Source of the DNA: Notospermus geniculatus
Taxonomy: Eukaryota; Nemertea; Pilidiophora; Heteronemertea; Lineidae
Length of the DNA stretch: 64,000 nucleotides
Assembly (NCBI GenBank): GCA_002633025.1
Contig: NMRB01000968.1
Span: 47,190 to 111,189 of the forward strand
Direction of reading: 5' to 3'
Positions 21,901 through 33,990 of the stretch are shown here, in pieces (the first letter of the stretch is position 1; the number at the start of each line of letters is the position of its first letter). A model generated the notes under the pieces. The model had not been told where the DNA came from and ran no database searches. It was given only the letters and a program-made list of their open reading frames with translations. Both the position numbers and the translations under genes were made by a program.

Positions 21901-24894
21901 GCACCGCATTGCATGAGTTGCACTGTGAAGATGGAACGAAAATTTCTTGCACTTTACTTCATGAAATGGAAGTTGCAATAATTACACAGCACTAACGCCA
22001 TCTTCTTGATCGCTACTAACCATGAAGCCAGAAGACAGAAATATTAGAAGAAATTCTTTGAAGATGCGGAAGAACAAGGGATCTCATTTAGAGATGCTGT
22101 TGAAACGCCGCTCTCGTTCCAATGGTGCACAACTTTTACAGAACAGCTGAAAGATGGCGTGCAGTTTCTCAACAGAGAATAACGTTACAAACTGAAAGAA
22201 TCTGAAATGATCTCCTTGTCTACTGTTACAGCGATATTTCATGCCGATGCTAACGAGCTTCTCACCTTTTTCAGGAATGTTGATGCTCTATTTGCCAACG
22301 CAGACAGCCTTCTCGGCACGGGGGCCATAGGTAAGAGCAAGATTGACGTCAGGGCGGACGAAACATCCCCGTTTCAAACCTGGGTCCGGTTGCACAAAGG
22401 TGGGTTCAAAAAGGGATAGGAAGTAAAGATTTGGGCTAGGGAGATCGAATCGAGGGTAGGATGTAGTGTGGAGCGAAGGCTAAGCGTCCTAATTTGGATA
22501 AACATGAGGGAGCTCTAAAGGCATGTGTTACCGATGGACAAAACTAAAACAGATCGGGGAAGGATGACAACTGACATCATGTGTACCAACTATCCAAGTC
22601 GCTGTTTGTTCATAATTGGTGTAGCCTACCTACCTAATTTCAGATTTTGTTAATTCGTATGATGTCAAGAGGTATTCTCACCAGAATTCTGATCCCCTAA
22701 GTCTGAGTTGGTTACCGTGCAACTGTACCTGGGGCGATATTCTACTAAAATTCTAGGTTGTACGTGTTCCCGGTTTCAGGCAAATGCCTTACTCTTTACA
22801 AACCCCACCCTTCTGCACCAACCAAGTCCACTTTGTATTCATGATCTCTCTAACTGCTGCCCGAATTCTGAATCAGACCCTGCTGATCTACTGACACATC
22901 TATTCTCTCAACTCTGTAAGGTTAAAAAAACTTGAGCTTCAACCGGCTTTGGTCTATTCTCAATGTATACGTATCATTCTATCATCCCCAAAGTTTGTTG
23001 CCGACACTGCTTTTGCCTTTGACCAATGTCTTTGCCCAGTGCTGTTGAACCTGTTCCATCCTTGTTGAATGTTTCAAGCATGGCATCTATATGTATGATT
23101 ACAAGTTATTCTACCTTCGCTCTGATTTTGATATCGGTTATCATCGAACACCACAGCGAAAGCTACAAGTTTGTCAACAGTTAATTTGACTGGTAGTTAC
23201 CAGCAGTTGAAGTAAGCATTGAATATACGGAATAAAATGATGATACGAGATGAGCACGACTTAGAGTTCTACCATATGATTGCCATCACGTACATTTCAG
23301 CAATATTTGCCACGATGCTGCAAGACCCTTTTTATCATCATGATTCCCCAGGGTAAGTCGTAATGAAAGGTAATATCGTTGCACATCTGATGCTAAGATT
23401 TCTCAACACCGACATCAGTTTGTTACAACCATTGTCGTCGTCACGTACAGGTTGTCTGAACCCGGATCAAAATATCAATAAGCCATGTAATTGATATATG
23501 AGAACATCCTCTACATCTTAAATTTGGTTAAACCGTTCCGAATTTGATTCAAATCCTCTACATCTTAAATTTGGTTAAACCGTTCCGAATTTGATTCAAA
23601 TCTGGGTTGCCAATGGTGATTTCATATACATTTTGGATCACCTGGTGCCCTCAAGTTTACCATTTTTGCTTTTACAGTTATCTGAACTACGGTGGTTTAG
23701 GGTTTGTTATTGGACACGAATTCGGACATGACTTTGAATTCCGGCGAATGAGTAAGTTTTCTCTTCAGCCAGTATAGCCATCATCGTTGGACTACGCTGT
23801 CCCTAATCGCCAATCTGTTTGACGTTTGGCTACAGCTTCGTTTGTTTCTCTGTGGTCATTATTGAGTGCTCATTCCTTGACATCTTTCAGTTGAGAAACG
23901 GTCAAGCCTAGAACCCCTTCATAGTAAACTATCTTGTATGAAGAGAGCTTACAGGAGTGTCGGCTACAGAGGGCTAAAAGTAAGTAGGCTCTCAACCCTT
24001 GAGAATTTATAGCACTTCTCCTAAGGTGGTTGATGTCTTTCTCCGTTCGAGACGGATTAGCTTTCTTCAATCGCAAAGCTCCCAGTCGCAAGGCATGAAG
24101 ATGCCTCTTCGACAGGTCTTATGACCAAAGGGATTGATGTTAGTCTTTAGCATCCATCGCCAAGCTCATTAGTTACCAACAAATCCAACATGCACGTTGG
24201 AATTCTTTACACTCTTCCTTTACAGATGGAGAATAAGACGGTTGAAGAGATGACAGGTCAAATGACAGCCGATATATCAGGGCTGAAGTGGGCATACAAA
24301 GTAAGAATATTGGTGAAACGTTTTGCTCCTAAGCAAATCAGGCAGATATCAGTAGGGGAACATCTTTGAACTGGTACGTGATGTACTCATAAAACAAAAA
24401 CTGGGAGACCACATCCTTAACAGCACTCCTCCGAGTGTCTGTAGGAGGGGAAGGGGCATGTGACGTGCTTTCGTTCATCAGCAATCCTGATAGGCCTAAC
24501 GGTAATTTGTTACATTCCTTTAAATTTCAGGCATATCTACAGAACGTAGCATCGAAGGATCCAGCAGAGCAACTGCTTCCAGGTTTAGAGTACACACGCT
24601 CACAACTGTTTTTCATAAATGCTGTCCAGGGAATGTGTTCGGAACCGTTCATCAAACTCCGATCACGAAATTTAAATTTCAGCATAGCAAGGTGAGTATC
24701 AGGGATGAGAAAAAAGCCTTTCAACGACATCACTGTTTTTGACATCATTTTTGGACAGTACATGTATTTGAAATTTGTGAAATCTCTTTTTCAGAGTGCT
24801 GGGCCTAGTTTCTCAGGTGCGGGATGTTGCCGACGCTTTCACCTGTCCAAAGGATTCACCTTTGCGGAGTCAGACTGACTGTGGTATTTGGTGA
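15948..24894 (+). CDS. Neprilysin-like M13 family protein, probable pseudoenzyme
   Basis: Type II membrane protein of the neprilysin/ECE (M13) family, which normally cleaves extracellular peptides. Exons read: 15948-16443, 17147-17286, 17576-17722, 17990-18064, 18570-18691, 20148-20245, 20364-20488, 20835-20933, 21356-21433, 21642-21763, 22275-22330, 22644-about 22700 (end uncertain), 23301-23352, 23678-23751, 23891-23979, 24226-24300, 24531-24691 and 24795-24894. Other junctions keep frame; total is about 720 aa, normal for the family. Seen: a short cytosolic tail and one TM helix (LLLFVVVVTLGVVVLVLSTL), the NPCVNFYDFACGGY signature, zinc motif HEFGHDFE (23715), C-terminal CGIW. Odd: the third zinc ligand of the ExxxD motif is Gln (GQMTADISGLK, exon 16), and the conserved HSPxxxRV His is missing (NFSIARV, exon 17). 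One small exon may be missing between 17722 and 17990. Confidence 0.85.
17402..17525. mobile_element. MITE hairpin in M13 intron 2
   Basis: GAGTTTTCGCAAAGCCCCCG at the left is exactly inverted as CGGGGGCTTTGCGAAAACTC at the right, and the arms continue inward (about 36 bp). It gives spurious open frames on both strands. Confidence 0.8.
19171..19998. repeat. Three tandem copies of a 325-bp repeat in M13 intron 5
   Basis: Units start near 19171, 19496 and 19824; the last is cut short. Each begins with AAAAGCAGGTTGTAAATCACC-like sequence, then GACGGCTGATATGG, then ATAAAATGGTGTCTTCAAGG. A further copy lies in inverted orientation at 31725-32010, outside the gene. No coding potential was recognised. 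Confidence 0.85.
23508..23601. repeat. 47-bp perfect tandem duplication
   Basis: Two adjacent identical 47-bp units beginning CCTCTACATCTTAAATTTGG, in the intron before the HEFGH exon of the M13 gene. The identity suggests a recent event or an assembly slip. Confidence 0.85.
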
Positions 24895-27800
24895 GACACC
24901 GAAGTAAGCTGAAGACATCATCAATTTTGTTATGAAAAACATCGACAGCAACTTTACAGCTTCAGCTGCAATACAGGAGGAACAGGGTAGCATGACGAAC
25001 TCTCAGGGGCTTGCCGATTCCTCAGGTTGGACTGAGAAAGATCAATGTCACTGGGACTCGTGCTGCCGAAGCTTGGCAACAACGTCAACTTTTAGAGGAT
25101 GGATTTTGGGTTTCATTGGTGGTGATCATAAATAAGTCGTGTGTCCTTGGCGTGTGAACGAAGAACGAGGCAGCTGGATAGACACCAACTAGCTTTCCGT
25201 TCTCGATACATGAATGTAAAAAGGTTAATGTCACGAATTCTAGGCGACGTTCATTTTTGTGTTGACGGGTAGTTTCAGTTAGGCCTACCTTCTGTTGTGT
25301 GTATATATAAGTATACAAGTATCATGAGTGTAATTTCAACAATATAAATGATTTGATGTACATTTCATTGATATTGAGACAAAAATTTGTAATGTGTCAT
25401 GTGTTTTTTGAAACTACATAGATGTTGACCAACTAGCATCAACGTTCATGTCCTTCTCTAGTGATATCGATCTACGCGACCGTGCCGTAATGATCTTCAC
25501 CAACAGAGAAAAATCTACTTGAGCGAGCAATAGAAATCATGGTGAAGAAGCCCATTCTTAAATTAAAACATTTAATATATACTATGATACAGATGGCACC
25601 ACGATAGAATCTCAACATTGAATAAATGGAAATACAGAAAGTTCTTACTTACCACATTATCGCAGCTCAGACCTATGTATTTTTCAAATTTTCTGATGCT
25701 CCTACCTTTATCAGTGGGGTATGTTGCTTGAAGTGCACAAGCCAGTCCAATAATTTCTCAAAATCTGGATGTCCGCTACATCGACTACAAGTTTTCTGAT
25801 CTAAAGATTTTTGTGCGCCTGCCCTCCAAACTGAATCGCGAATAATGTTAAGTAATGAGGAACCCCTTGCATCTCCTACTTTTTCTGGTACCCTATAAAC
25901 TGACATAAAATTACGAATGCAATGATAACATGTAACATCATCAAAGTAAAATTTGAGTGCAACGTATAATATTTTCAACAGCAGATTAATAGTGAAATAC
26001 TTAGTGTTGTGCCTTATGGAACACAAATGTTCCTGCTGTTAAGCGGCTAAGTTACTGAATGAAGTAGGCCGACCAAGACTGAAATCTGATGGGGCGTTCC
26101 AGCTTCAGATGGCAGTGCTATCGAAGCTTTACGGACGATTTCGAAGTTGTTTTGCGACTCTTGAAAAAAATAGCTGGAACTTAGGCCTTCCATACACGCA
26201 GCAGCTCATCGAGAAGTGTTACGGAAGATGTGATAACCTGTCAGAATCATCAAAGTACACCGACCTTTATATGATGAACGAGGTAAAGAAACCGCCCCAT
26301 CCGTGAACATGACATCGTCATTTTTGCACAGTAGGCCTACTTACCATCAAAGTCATCGTTATCATTGACTGGCTGCTTCTAGGCTTCATATCGAAAGAAG
26401 TCGTGCGGTTACATGTGCAAGTGTAACAAAGAAGCAATGAAAGAAACGTATACCGTATACAAACACTATAACGTTCGGTTTTCATCAGAGATTATAGGTT
26501 TAACTTGTGATCTCGGTACGATATTTACAGTCCTAAGATCATTACGTCCCTACGATATAATTATACCATTCATAGATACAAACAACAAACCAAACAACAT
26601 TATTAAGTCGACAATGAAAAAAAAAATTGATGTGTGAAATGATCTGGAAGTGAATCTGCCTTTTGTCGGTCACTCACTCTGCAGTAGGCCTACGTGGCTC
26701 GACGGCCCGCAAAAGCTGCTTTTTGTGTTCTTGGTGATGAGCAAATTGGATTTTTACAAAAGAAAACCCGACTGCAAATGACACTACTTGGAGCCCTTTG
26801 AGCCAACTGGTGGCATTCAGCAACCAGCTGCATGTCGTAATAAGACAGGCATGATGAGAGTAAGTCAAGAAAAACGCCCGAAGTGTATTTATTGTGAGTG
26901 AGAAATGTATTGAACGTAGATTAGAAAATGCCTAATTCGGCTGAACCCTCTCATGCCTGTACATTTCTGCAAAATGTCAAAGAACCTTTTCGTGCAGTGC
27001 AGTCGTGTCCTTCTCTATCTGATCCCGACCTAGTGCAAAGGTTCTCCGTTCTCACCAAAAACCCAATTACCGGCCACGATCGACTCCTCTCCTTGGCCGT
27101 GTGTCACAGGATCTATGAAACTAATCAGGGCTACCTTCGTTGATAGAAATATCCTCAGATCGGATTTAGTTGATATAGCAACCGTTGTCATAGCAACGCT
27201 GCTGTTGACTTGACTTTCTAATTGAGCAAACACGATTGGATGGGTCAACGGCACATCTCGTATTACTGTTAATCAAAGCCTGACAATAGGATCAGCCATT
27301 ATCCTCCATCCGTAAGCCGATGGATACAGGAGGACAGAATAATTGGATGTAGGTGTGGTATGGCCAAAAACCTCTGGTACAAACAAGAAGAAACCAAGGA
27401 AATTTTGGACGAAAAAGGAAAATGTCATGCGAGACTGCGCAGGAGAGTTCTAAATGGTACAACGTACTTCCTATAGTTTGGCCTAGTCCCGAGTCATTCC
27501 CAAGTGAAGAGAAGAGAGTCCCGATTAGAAAGAAGCCAAGCGGCCCTGTTTCCTTCCCTACCATAAAATGACAAAGTGAGTCTCAAAAAATGTATGAAAT
27601 AATGATGATAATCAGTGCAACAATAATTTATACATAAAATTCCACTGCCTATTTTTTACCTTCTGCCATTACCCATAAAATTCGTTGCTCATTCTTTTTA
27701 CGTGACCAAGAGTAAGGCAGCAAATCAAAGATTACAAGTATTATGCTCCCAGTTGGAAAATCTTCTTTTCATCTTCCGTTTTGAACACCCTCCCTTTTTG

Positions 27801-28052
27801 GCATGCTATGATGAAATTGTATATATAGCATTGGCATATCATCGAGTGGTCAGAAGATCCACCATGTTTGAACTCTAAACTTTCCTGAAAACCCAGTCAA
27901 TTGGTAAGACTGCTTTTAGCATCATATTGAAGGAGTAAACGCTGCTTTAGTTTACCCAGTCGTTCAACGGAACGTTCGAACGGATACAGACGTCAATTTC
28001 AAATTCATAAATAAATTATTCATAAAATCGTCTCTCTTGTTACACATTCTTC
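24895..28052. other. Intergenic, no gene recognised
   Basis: AT-rich sequence after the M13 stop. Several 60-117-codon open frames occur on both strands (for example minus 25673-26026), but I could not tie any to a family or to convincing splice signals. GTAGGCCTAC palindromes occur at 26331 and 26684. Confidence 0.4.
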
Positions 28053-29734
28053 CTATGATTTTGTTTTCCTGACCATTTCATGTCTGAGATCCCGCTCTAG
28101 CCTTTTGACCCTCTTCAACTCGTGCTCCAAGAACTGGTTACTATGAACATGTTTGGCATCCCTCTTGATACGGTGTAACGCACGGAGACTTCGCTTCTTC
28201 AGACTCTGTTCGTGTTTGTTCAGCAGGCGCAGCATCTCTCTGACGTCAACTTTAACGTGTCGTTTCTCCTTATGATGATGATTCTCCCTCTTCAGTCTCT
28301 TCTCATTATGCAACTTATGGACCACGTGATTTGCACTCTTCTTATCTCTCTTCTTCAAATTCCTGTGCTTCTTATGAATGTCCTTCTTTTCGTGCCCATG
28401 CGCACTGGAGGCCCGTTTTTCGTGGTGTTCGTGTTTCGATAAGCTGTCTTTTTCCTTGTGGTCTCGCTTGCTATCGCCGTGTGTCTTATGCTTGGTTACC
28501 GCGTGGATTTTGTGATCTCCTTTTCCATCTACGTGTGACTTATGTTCTCGCTTATCCACGACATCCTTCTGTTCCCGCTTATCATGCTTATCGACTTTCT
28601 CTTTATGCACCTTTCGTTTTTCAGCAGAATGATCTTCCAGCTTCCTTGACTCATGTTTCTCGTGTTTTCCCCTATGTTCTTCATGATCTTGTTTTGCACG
28701 CTTCAACGGGTGGTCATCGTGATTTCGCTTTTCTTTCCCGTGTTCTTCTTTCAGATGTATGTTACGCTTCTTGTGGGCGTGGTCCTTGTCTCGTTTCTGC
28801 AAATGGAAAGCATGAATATAATAGACAAGATATAGTTTAACCAAACTCATAAATTTCGTCTACAACGGTCGCATTGAAGCCTGCAGCACACGTCACCACT
28901 TTCGTTGCTCATACAGGCAATTTTCGTGGTCGCCACGAAAATGGCCAAGTGTGCTGTGGCCGGCAACGACCACTCACCACGGAAATTCTCTGGTGACCAT
29001 GAGTTGCCACAAGTTGCCGAAAATCAAACAGGTTTGATTTCTCACCACAAAAATTGCTCGTGGCCGCGAGTTGTGGTGATGCGTGGCCATCAGCAGCACA
29101 CCAGATCACTCAGTGGTGACGTCTGCTGTAAACCGGCAACCGCCACAAAAATTGCCAACCACGAAAATTGCCTGTACGAGCAACGAAAATGGTGACGTGT
29201 GCTGCAGGCTTAACGTCAGTCAACGGCAAAAACGTAAAACACACTAATAAGTTGCATTTTCTGGTTTTCATGAAATGCATTGTACCTTTTCAATGTGTTC
29301 TTCTTCCTCTAGTCCTTTCCTTTTCACCCGCTGTAAAGCGAGCTCGGTATCTCTCTTTCCTCTCTTCACACGAATCAGCTCTTTCTCCAACTGAAATGGA
29401 CAAGATAGTATGGGGGAAAATAAAACAGACCAGCTCCAGATCAAGAGAAATTATCACGTTGGAAACATGAAACTACTCCATATCTTTTTCGTAACACAAC
29501 CAGTCAGATTTGATTCGGCACGGTTGTTTCCCAAATGCACCAATCAAAGCAGTTTCTCTCATTCGTTAGATTTTAAATCACCCAATCAGAGGCAGCCAAT
29601 GACAGGAATCCGGGCCGAACGTGAGATACGTCATCTTTTCTTACCACATTCTTGATCCCTTCGCGTTTCTGCCTCTCCAACGAAACATCTCCCTCCCGCT
29701 TCACCCTTAATAGCGCAACCTCATCACCTTGCAC
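28053..29734 (-). CDS. Lys/His-rich protein with repeated dibasic motifs (3' part)
   Basis: Three consecutive exons in transcript order: 29645-29734 (30 codons), 29286-29390 (35 codons) and 28053-28796 (247 aa plus stop). All are phase 0, so each is a self-contained module. The two short exons carry LLRVKREG, LIRVKRGKRD and LQRVKRKG. The large terminal exon is extremely rich in Lys, His, Asp and Glu (for example HHHKEKRHVKVDVRE) and ends with LHRIKRD, LKRVKRLERD and VRKTKS. The repeated L-x-R-V-K-R pattern resembles furin or prohormone-convertase sites, suggesting a processed secreted precursor. A charged, disordered nuclear or matrix protein is an equally open reading. Upstream exons and the start are not found; the signal-peptide exon at 41925-41990 (same strand, phase 0) is a distant candidate. 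Confidence 0.6.
28877..29211. mobile_element. TIR element inside an intron of the Lys/His-rich gene
   Basis: AAGCCTGCAGCACACGTCACC at 28877 is inverted as GGTGACGTGTGCTGCAGGCTT ending at 29211, and arms of about 55 bp continue inward. The interior has many imperfect GTGGCAA/TTGCCAC pairs. Size is 335 bp, with no coding capacity. Confidence 0.8.
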
Positions 29735-31724
29735 CTGCAACGATAAAACAAGATACCGACTATAAATATTTACTTTGGTTAAGTAGATACGAAATGTTTC
29801 ATGTTTATATACCGTGGAATAGCTGACTTGATTTGTATACAAGATATCCAATATGAAATGTTAAATGAAATTGCGATGGTGATGTCGGCTTGAAGGACTG
29901 GTTTCTCGTTTTGTCGAATGATCTTCGTAGTTCACGGCGAGTATAGGTTATTGAGAAACGGATTGACGCGGTGGCATAGATCACGAGCGATGGATCTATA
30001 CGCGGTTGCGGTTACCTATAGCAACATGTCGCTTCGGATAAGATAAAGAATGGGAAAAAAGCTTTACCGTTGAAGAAATGGTGAATATGCGAAACGAAAA
30101 TATTAGCTATTAGACGAACTTCGTGAACGCAAAATGTGCGATTAGGCGAACTGCCGTGAAGTAAACGTGGTTGAAAGCGAAAGGAGATACACCTACGCAC
30201 CTGGCAGCAAAGAAATAACCTCTCACACTGAAATGAACAACCACCTAGTGTGTGATGCATTCCATAACAGAATCCATGAAAACAGTGAAACTATTCAAAG
30301 CGTTTATCCCTTGCTAAGAGGACAATTTTCTGAAATCCATCGAGTTCAGCTTCAGTGTCCTGTTACCAACCGCTAAATCTTGAACGAATCCAACGAAATC
30401 TGTTCATGCCAAGCGTGATTCGTGACAGTAGATCAAGCCATCGACCCAAAGCCCCAGTTTAATCTGGGTCCTTATCACGCGGCTGACAGGCATGTCATTG
30501 GATTTGATCCCTCTGTCACGAGGCAGCCACAATGCCTCTCATCAGCAACACGGAATTGGGCTATGAAAAGATTTGTATCTGATCGTGACAAAGAATAATG
30601 ATTTTCTTAAGTGGCACAGAGGGAGGAAGGAGGCTACAATATTCGTTATAACAGATCACAACTGCATGATGTTGGTAATATAATGAATTGTGAAAAAAAG
30701 CTGCAGTTGCAAAGGAGAATACGACGTATTCTGTGACCACGTTGTGCATAGTTCCAGTCCAAAGCGAAGCATCCAGGGTCTGAACATCCTTTCCGTCGCA
30801 TCATATCTGAAGGGAAGCAAGAGACAGAACAGAGTGAAATGACGTAAGCCTCAGGATGAACCGATGAAACTTTAGCTATAATATCAGCAGCAGAGTTGTA
30901 TCATATTGCAGTTTCGACACGTTGCAATTGCTGCCAAATGTTTTCGAAGATTCTGGAGATACATGTAGGCCTATACTCGGAAGAGAATTTACGTATACAT
31001 GTACGAAGGCACATGTATCGTCCTCAGTTTAATTCTTCCAGAGCTGGCCAGAGTTTGGTGAGAATGGAGTTACAATCATTCACATCGTCTCGTAAATCAA
31101 TGGACCAATTGGATTGGAAACTGCCCAGCAAATACCCCTCACATGTTACTGGAGAGATGCTCCGTGAATTACTCTAAGCCGTATCGGATTTGACCATCCA
31201 ACCGAAGAACGACAAGACCGAGGCTTGCAGTTGTCGACCGAAAGAAGATGACTCCATCATGGTACTCGGAACGCTCTTCTCTATTCGGGTCAATAAACGC
31301 CATGGCAGTTGACATAGAATACCCCAAATCCTACAAACCATAGTGAAAAAACTTCCGTATTTCATCGATTTGGCGTTCGGGTTCATTCTGCTGCAGTCAC
31401 TGACAATGATAGTTGAGCTCAATAACATTAATGGAATGATTGTGTCTAGGCATGGGACGATAATATCGTCTATATGGCGAGCTTGGATATGGGGAATCGT
31501 CTGGTATACGATGGACCATTATTTATTTAATGGTTTTATAAAGCATAATTGCGACGATTTGGTTCACATGACCTGAGTGAGTGTTGGCTTTGTGATACTG
31601 AAGCCAACGAGAGTTAGGACACCAAGTGTAACCTACATATTGCCGGTTTCAACAAATAGAAATAGACACCATGCCTAAACCATGATTTCCTATCAAACAT
31701 GACTAAATGATACAGCACATCATC
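29735..31724. other. Non-coding or unrecognised
   Basis: Upstream of the last Lys/His-rich exon that I can place. Some further exons of that gene should lie here or beyond, but I found no open phase-0 stretch with an RVKR-like motif. Confidence 0.35.
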
Positions 31725-32010
31725 CTGGCCATAAACCAAAATAAAATGCACACGGATACCCTACAATGTCTCTACTTGTTTCCGCGTTCATCACTGCGTA
31801 TTTGAAACCCATAAGGAGAAGAGAGTGTGCAAACATTTCGAATGATGCCTCTCCTTTTCTGTCAAGAAAGGATTAGGTGGCGTAGCCAGAACCCTTGAAG
31901 ACACCATTTTATGAAAACATTGGTATTTCCTCTTTCTGAAAATGGTAGGTTCTTTAGCATATCAGCCGTCATGGTGATTTACAACCTGCTTTTAATCTTT
32001 AATTAGCTCA
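31725..32010. repeat. Inverted copy of the M13-intron 325-bp repeat
   Basis: The reverse complement of this segment matches 19496-19823 closely, including GTTGTAAATCACCATGACGG, the ATGGTGTCTTCAAGGGTTCTG block and the AAAACAAAATAAAATGCACA end. It is single copy here and lies 12 kb from the tandem array. Confidence 0.8.
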
Positions 32011-32639
32011 TAACATGTACTCATTTAGAACAGAGATGCAAAGAACAGTTTTTAAGGCTCGCTACTCCACCCTTTCATCAAAGTCATGCCGAAAAAATGC
32101 TGCTTGAGATCAGAAGCAGACGAAGAAAGACAATTTTTGGAACCGCTGAATTGGTGAAATCCAATGCTGCTGCGATCTGCCGTTTGAGAAGGGCGGATTT
32201 TCACTTCTGCATCGTGTCACGATCAACAGATTTCGCAAAATGTTCCCACTGGAATTCTTCAAAAGAGTGTAACCACGCTGAGCGAGGGCAATGAGAATTT
32301 CCGTATACTCCCAGCGAATCTGTATATCGAACAAATTAAGGAGCTGTGCAGAACCGGGGGATTGCAACAAATTGCTATCGGCGAGGTTCACGATTGACGA
32401 TAATGAAGGGTGGATGGAGCAGTGATAATACATGACAGGAGGCCAATTATTTCGACAGCTTCTCAGGCTGACAACCCTCATCATACGTGCTCCGATATCG
32501 CATGGAATGGTGATGGAGACGATGCTTTGACTGACAGGTAATTTCTTCAACAGAATTGGATGAGTATGGTTGTTGCTTTTTTAGATGAGGATTTAGATCA
32601 GCGGTGAGTGCTGTTGTCCCTTAGTGCCAGCTTTCTAAG

Positions 32640-32900
32640 GTAATCAGAGGTTCTTTGTATTCGACCCCCCCCCCCACCTCATGTCAGCAGTGACGGAGGG
32701 AGTGCTCCTCCGAGTCAGGCTGATATTCTCAGGACGCTTACTGCTGACAAGAGTGCCGTAACCCTGATGCCACGGGTTCGAATCCCGCAAGGTACGCCGT
32801 TGCTTTGTGTCAGTAATGAGCGATGGTGCCATATGCAGAGGTTTCGGGTTCGAATCCCGCAAGGTACTGCTGCTGCTTTTGTCAGACATGGGTAAAGGCG
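32640..32900 (+). mobile_element. tRNA-derived SINE-like remnant with two B boxes
   Basis: GGGTTCGAATCCC occurs at 32774 and again at 32846, each followed by GCAAGGTAC. This is the tRNA T-arm / pol III B-box sequence. No matching acceptor arm or A box lies upstream, so these are not tRNA genes. The block starts with GTAATCAGAGGTTCTT, a phrase repeated at 52000 and, inverted, near 4640 and 52070. Confidence 0.5.
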
Positions 32901-33581
32901 ACAAGGAGATAGACAGCATTGATCTGATACGTGCTAATGTCGATGAACCTTTTACGACATCAAAACCATAAACCACTTTAAACGACTTTCGTCACGAACA
33001 ACATCGTGCTGCTGCAACCACCTCATTTTCTTCTCATAACAAGCACAAGATCACACATCTTTGTTCCATAAGCCACTTATCTTAGACTTGTAAATCAGAT
33101 CATATCAGACTCCATTCCACCCAGGATTACCGCTTCACCATACAAGAAGGTAGACTTCACCGTATGGATGAACGTTCTTAACATTCTTACCACTTTCAAT
33201 TTCCATCGCATCGTTAGTATGAACTTCTTGCCGTGCGTTACCGTTTATACAATATACGGTTGCTGTAGTGAATTATTAAGTCCACCGAGGGAATATTTCA
33301 TCCATCATTAGGTAATGCATTGTAAAGTAAATTAATCGACTGAAAGTGTTTTATGTTGCGCTGTGATAAACTATAAGGCTTTCTCTCACTTGAGCCGAGT
33401 ACTCTTTGGTACCATTAATTGCTGTATGGTCTCCTAATAGCTTTCAGCGTTGATTGCCATTAATGATGCTATCCATCGTTCTGTAAGCGAATAGGGAGTC
33501 ATGATTTCTAGATGGGAGACAAACGTGACCAATATCGACCAGGGAAAAGAATAGCGTTAAATGTACTGTGCGGTATACGGA

Positions 33582-33990
33582 AGGTGGGAGAGTGGGAACA
33601 CCTCTTTTAACATTTTTTCAACAGCACGGTTACCATTCTGTCGTGAAAGGAATCATTTCACTCTTGACAGAAATAGCTCTTATTACACATTATTATCTGT
33701 AAATCATATCAACAGAAGCAGAAGTTCATCTGCTTCTATTTCGAAGACTACTTAGGAGAGATTCATAAAATCCAATCAGTCACTCTGGGTGGGAGAGTGG
33801 AAACAACTCTTCCAACTTTTTTCAACTGTGCTGTATACAATCCATGAAAATGGGTTTGCCTCTGACAGATATGGCCTCTTTATATCATGTATTATGTACC
33901 TCGTCATATCAACAAAAGCAGAAGATATGATATCGTCTGCTTTTATTTCGAAGACTACTCAGGGTGCATTCATAAAATCCCATCAGCAGT
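33582..33990. repeat. Diverged tandem duplication, about 205-bp unit
   Basis: GTGGGAGAGTGG-AACA, AGCAGAAG and ATTTCGAAGACTACT recur in the same order at 33582-33782 and 33786-33990, with many substitutions. No function is seen. Confidence 0.65.

Noticed and set aside
25673-26026. 117-codon minus-strand frame with CSRCSGHPDFEKLLDWL
   Set aside because: Looks protein-like in its second half, but I found no partner exon, start or family. Left unannotated.
28331-28840. 169-codon plus-strand open frame rich in Ser, Cys and Val
   Set aside because: Antisense of the Lys/His-rich terminal exon; composition is the mirror of AAR/CAY codons, and there is no splice or family support.
32110-32550. 146-codon minus-strand frame following a CTGTCAG acceptor
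   Set aside because: Long but with no recognisable domain or conserved motif; cannot be separated from chance.
32774-32866. Two tRNA genes suggested by GGGTTCGAATCCC
   Set aside because: Only the T-arm/B-box part is present; no acceptor pairing, D-arm or anticodon arm fits upstream. Called a SINE-like remnant instead.
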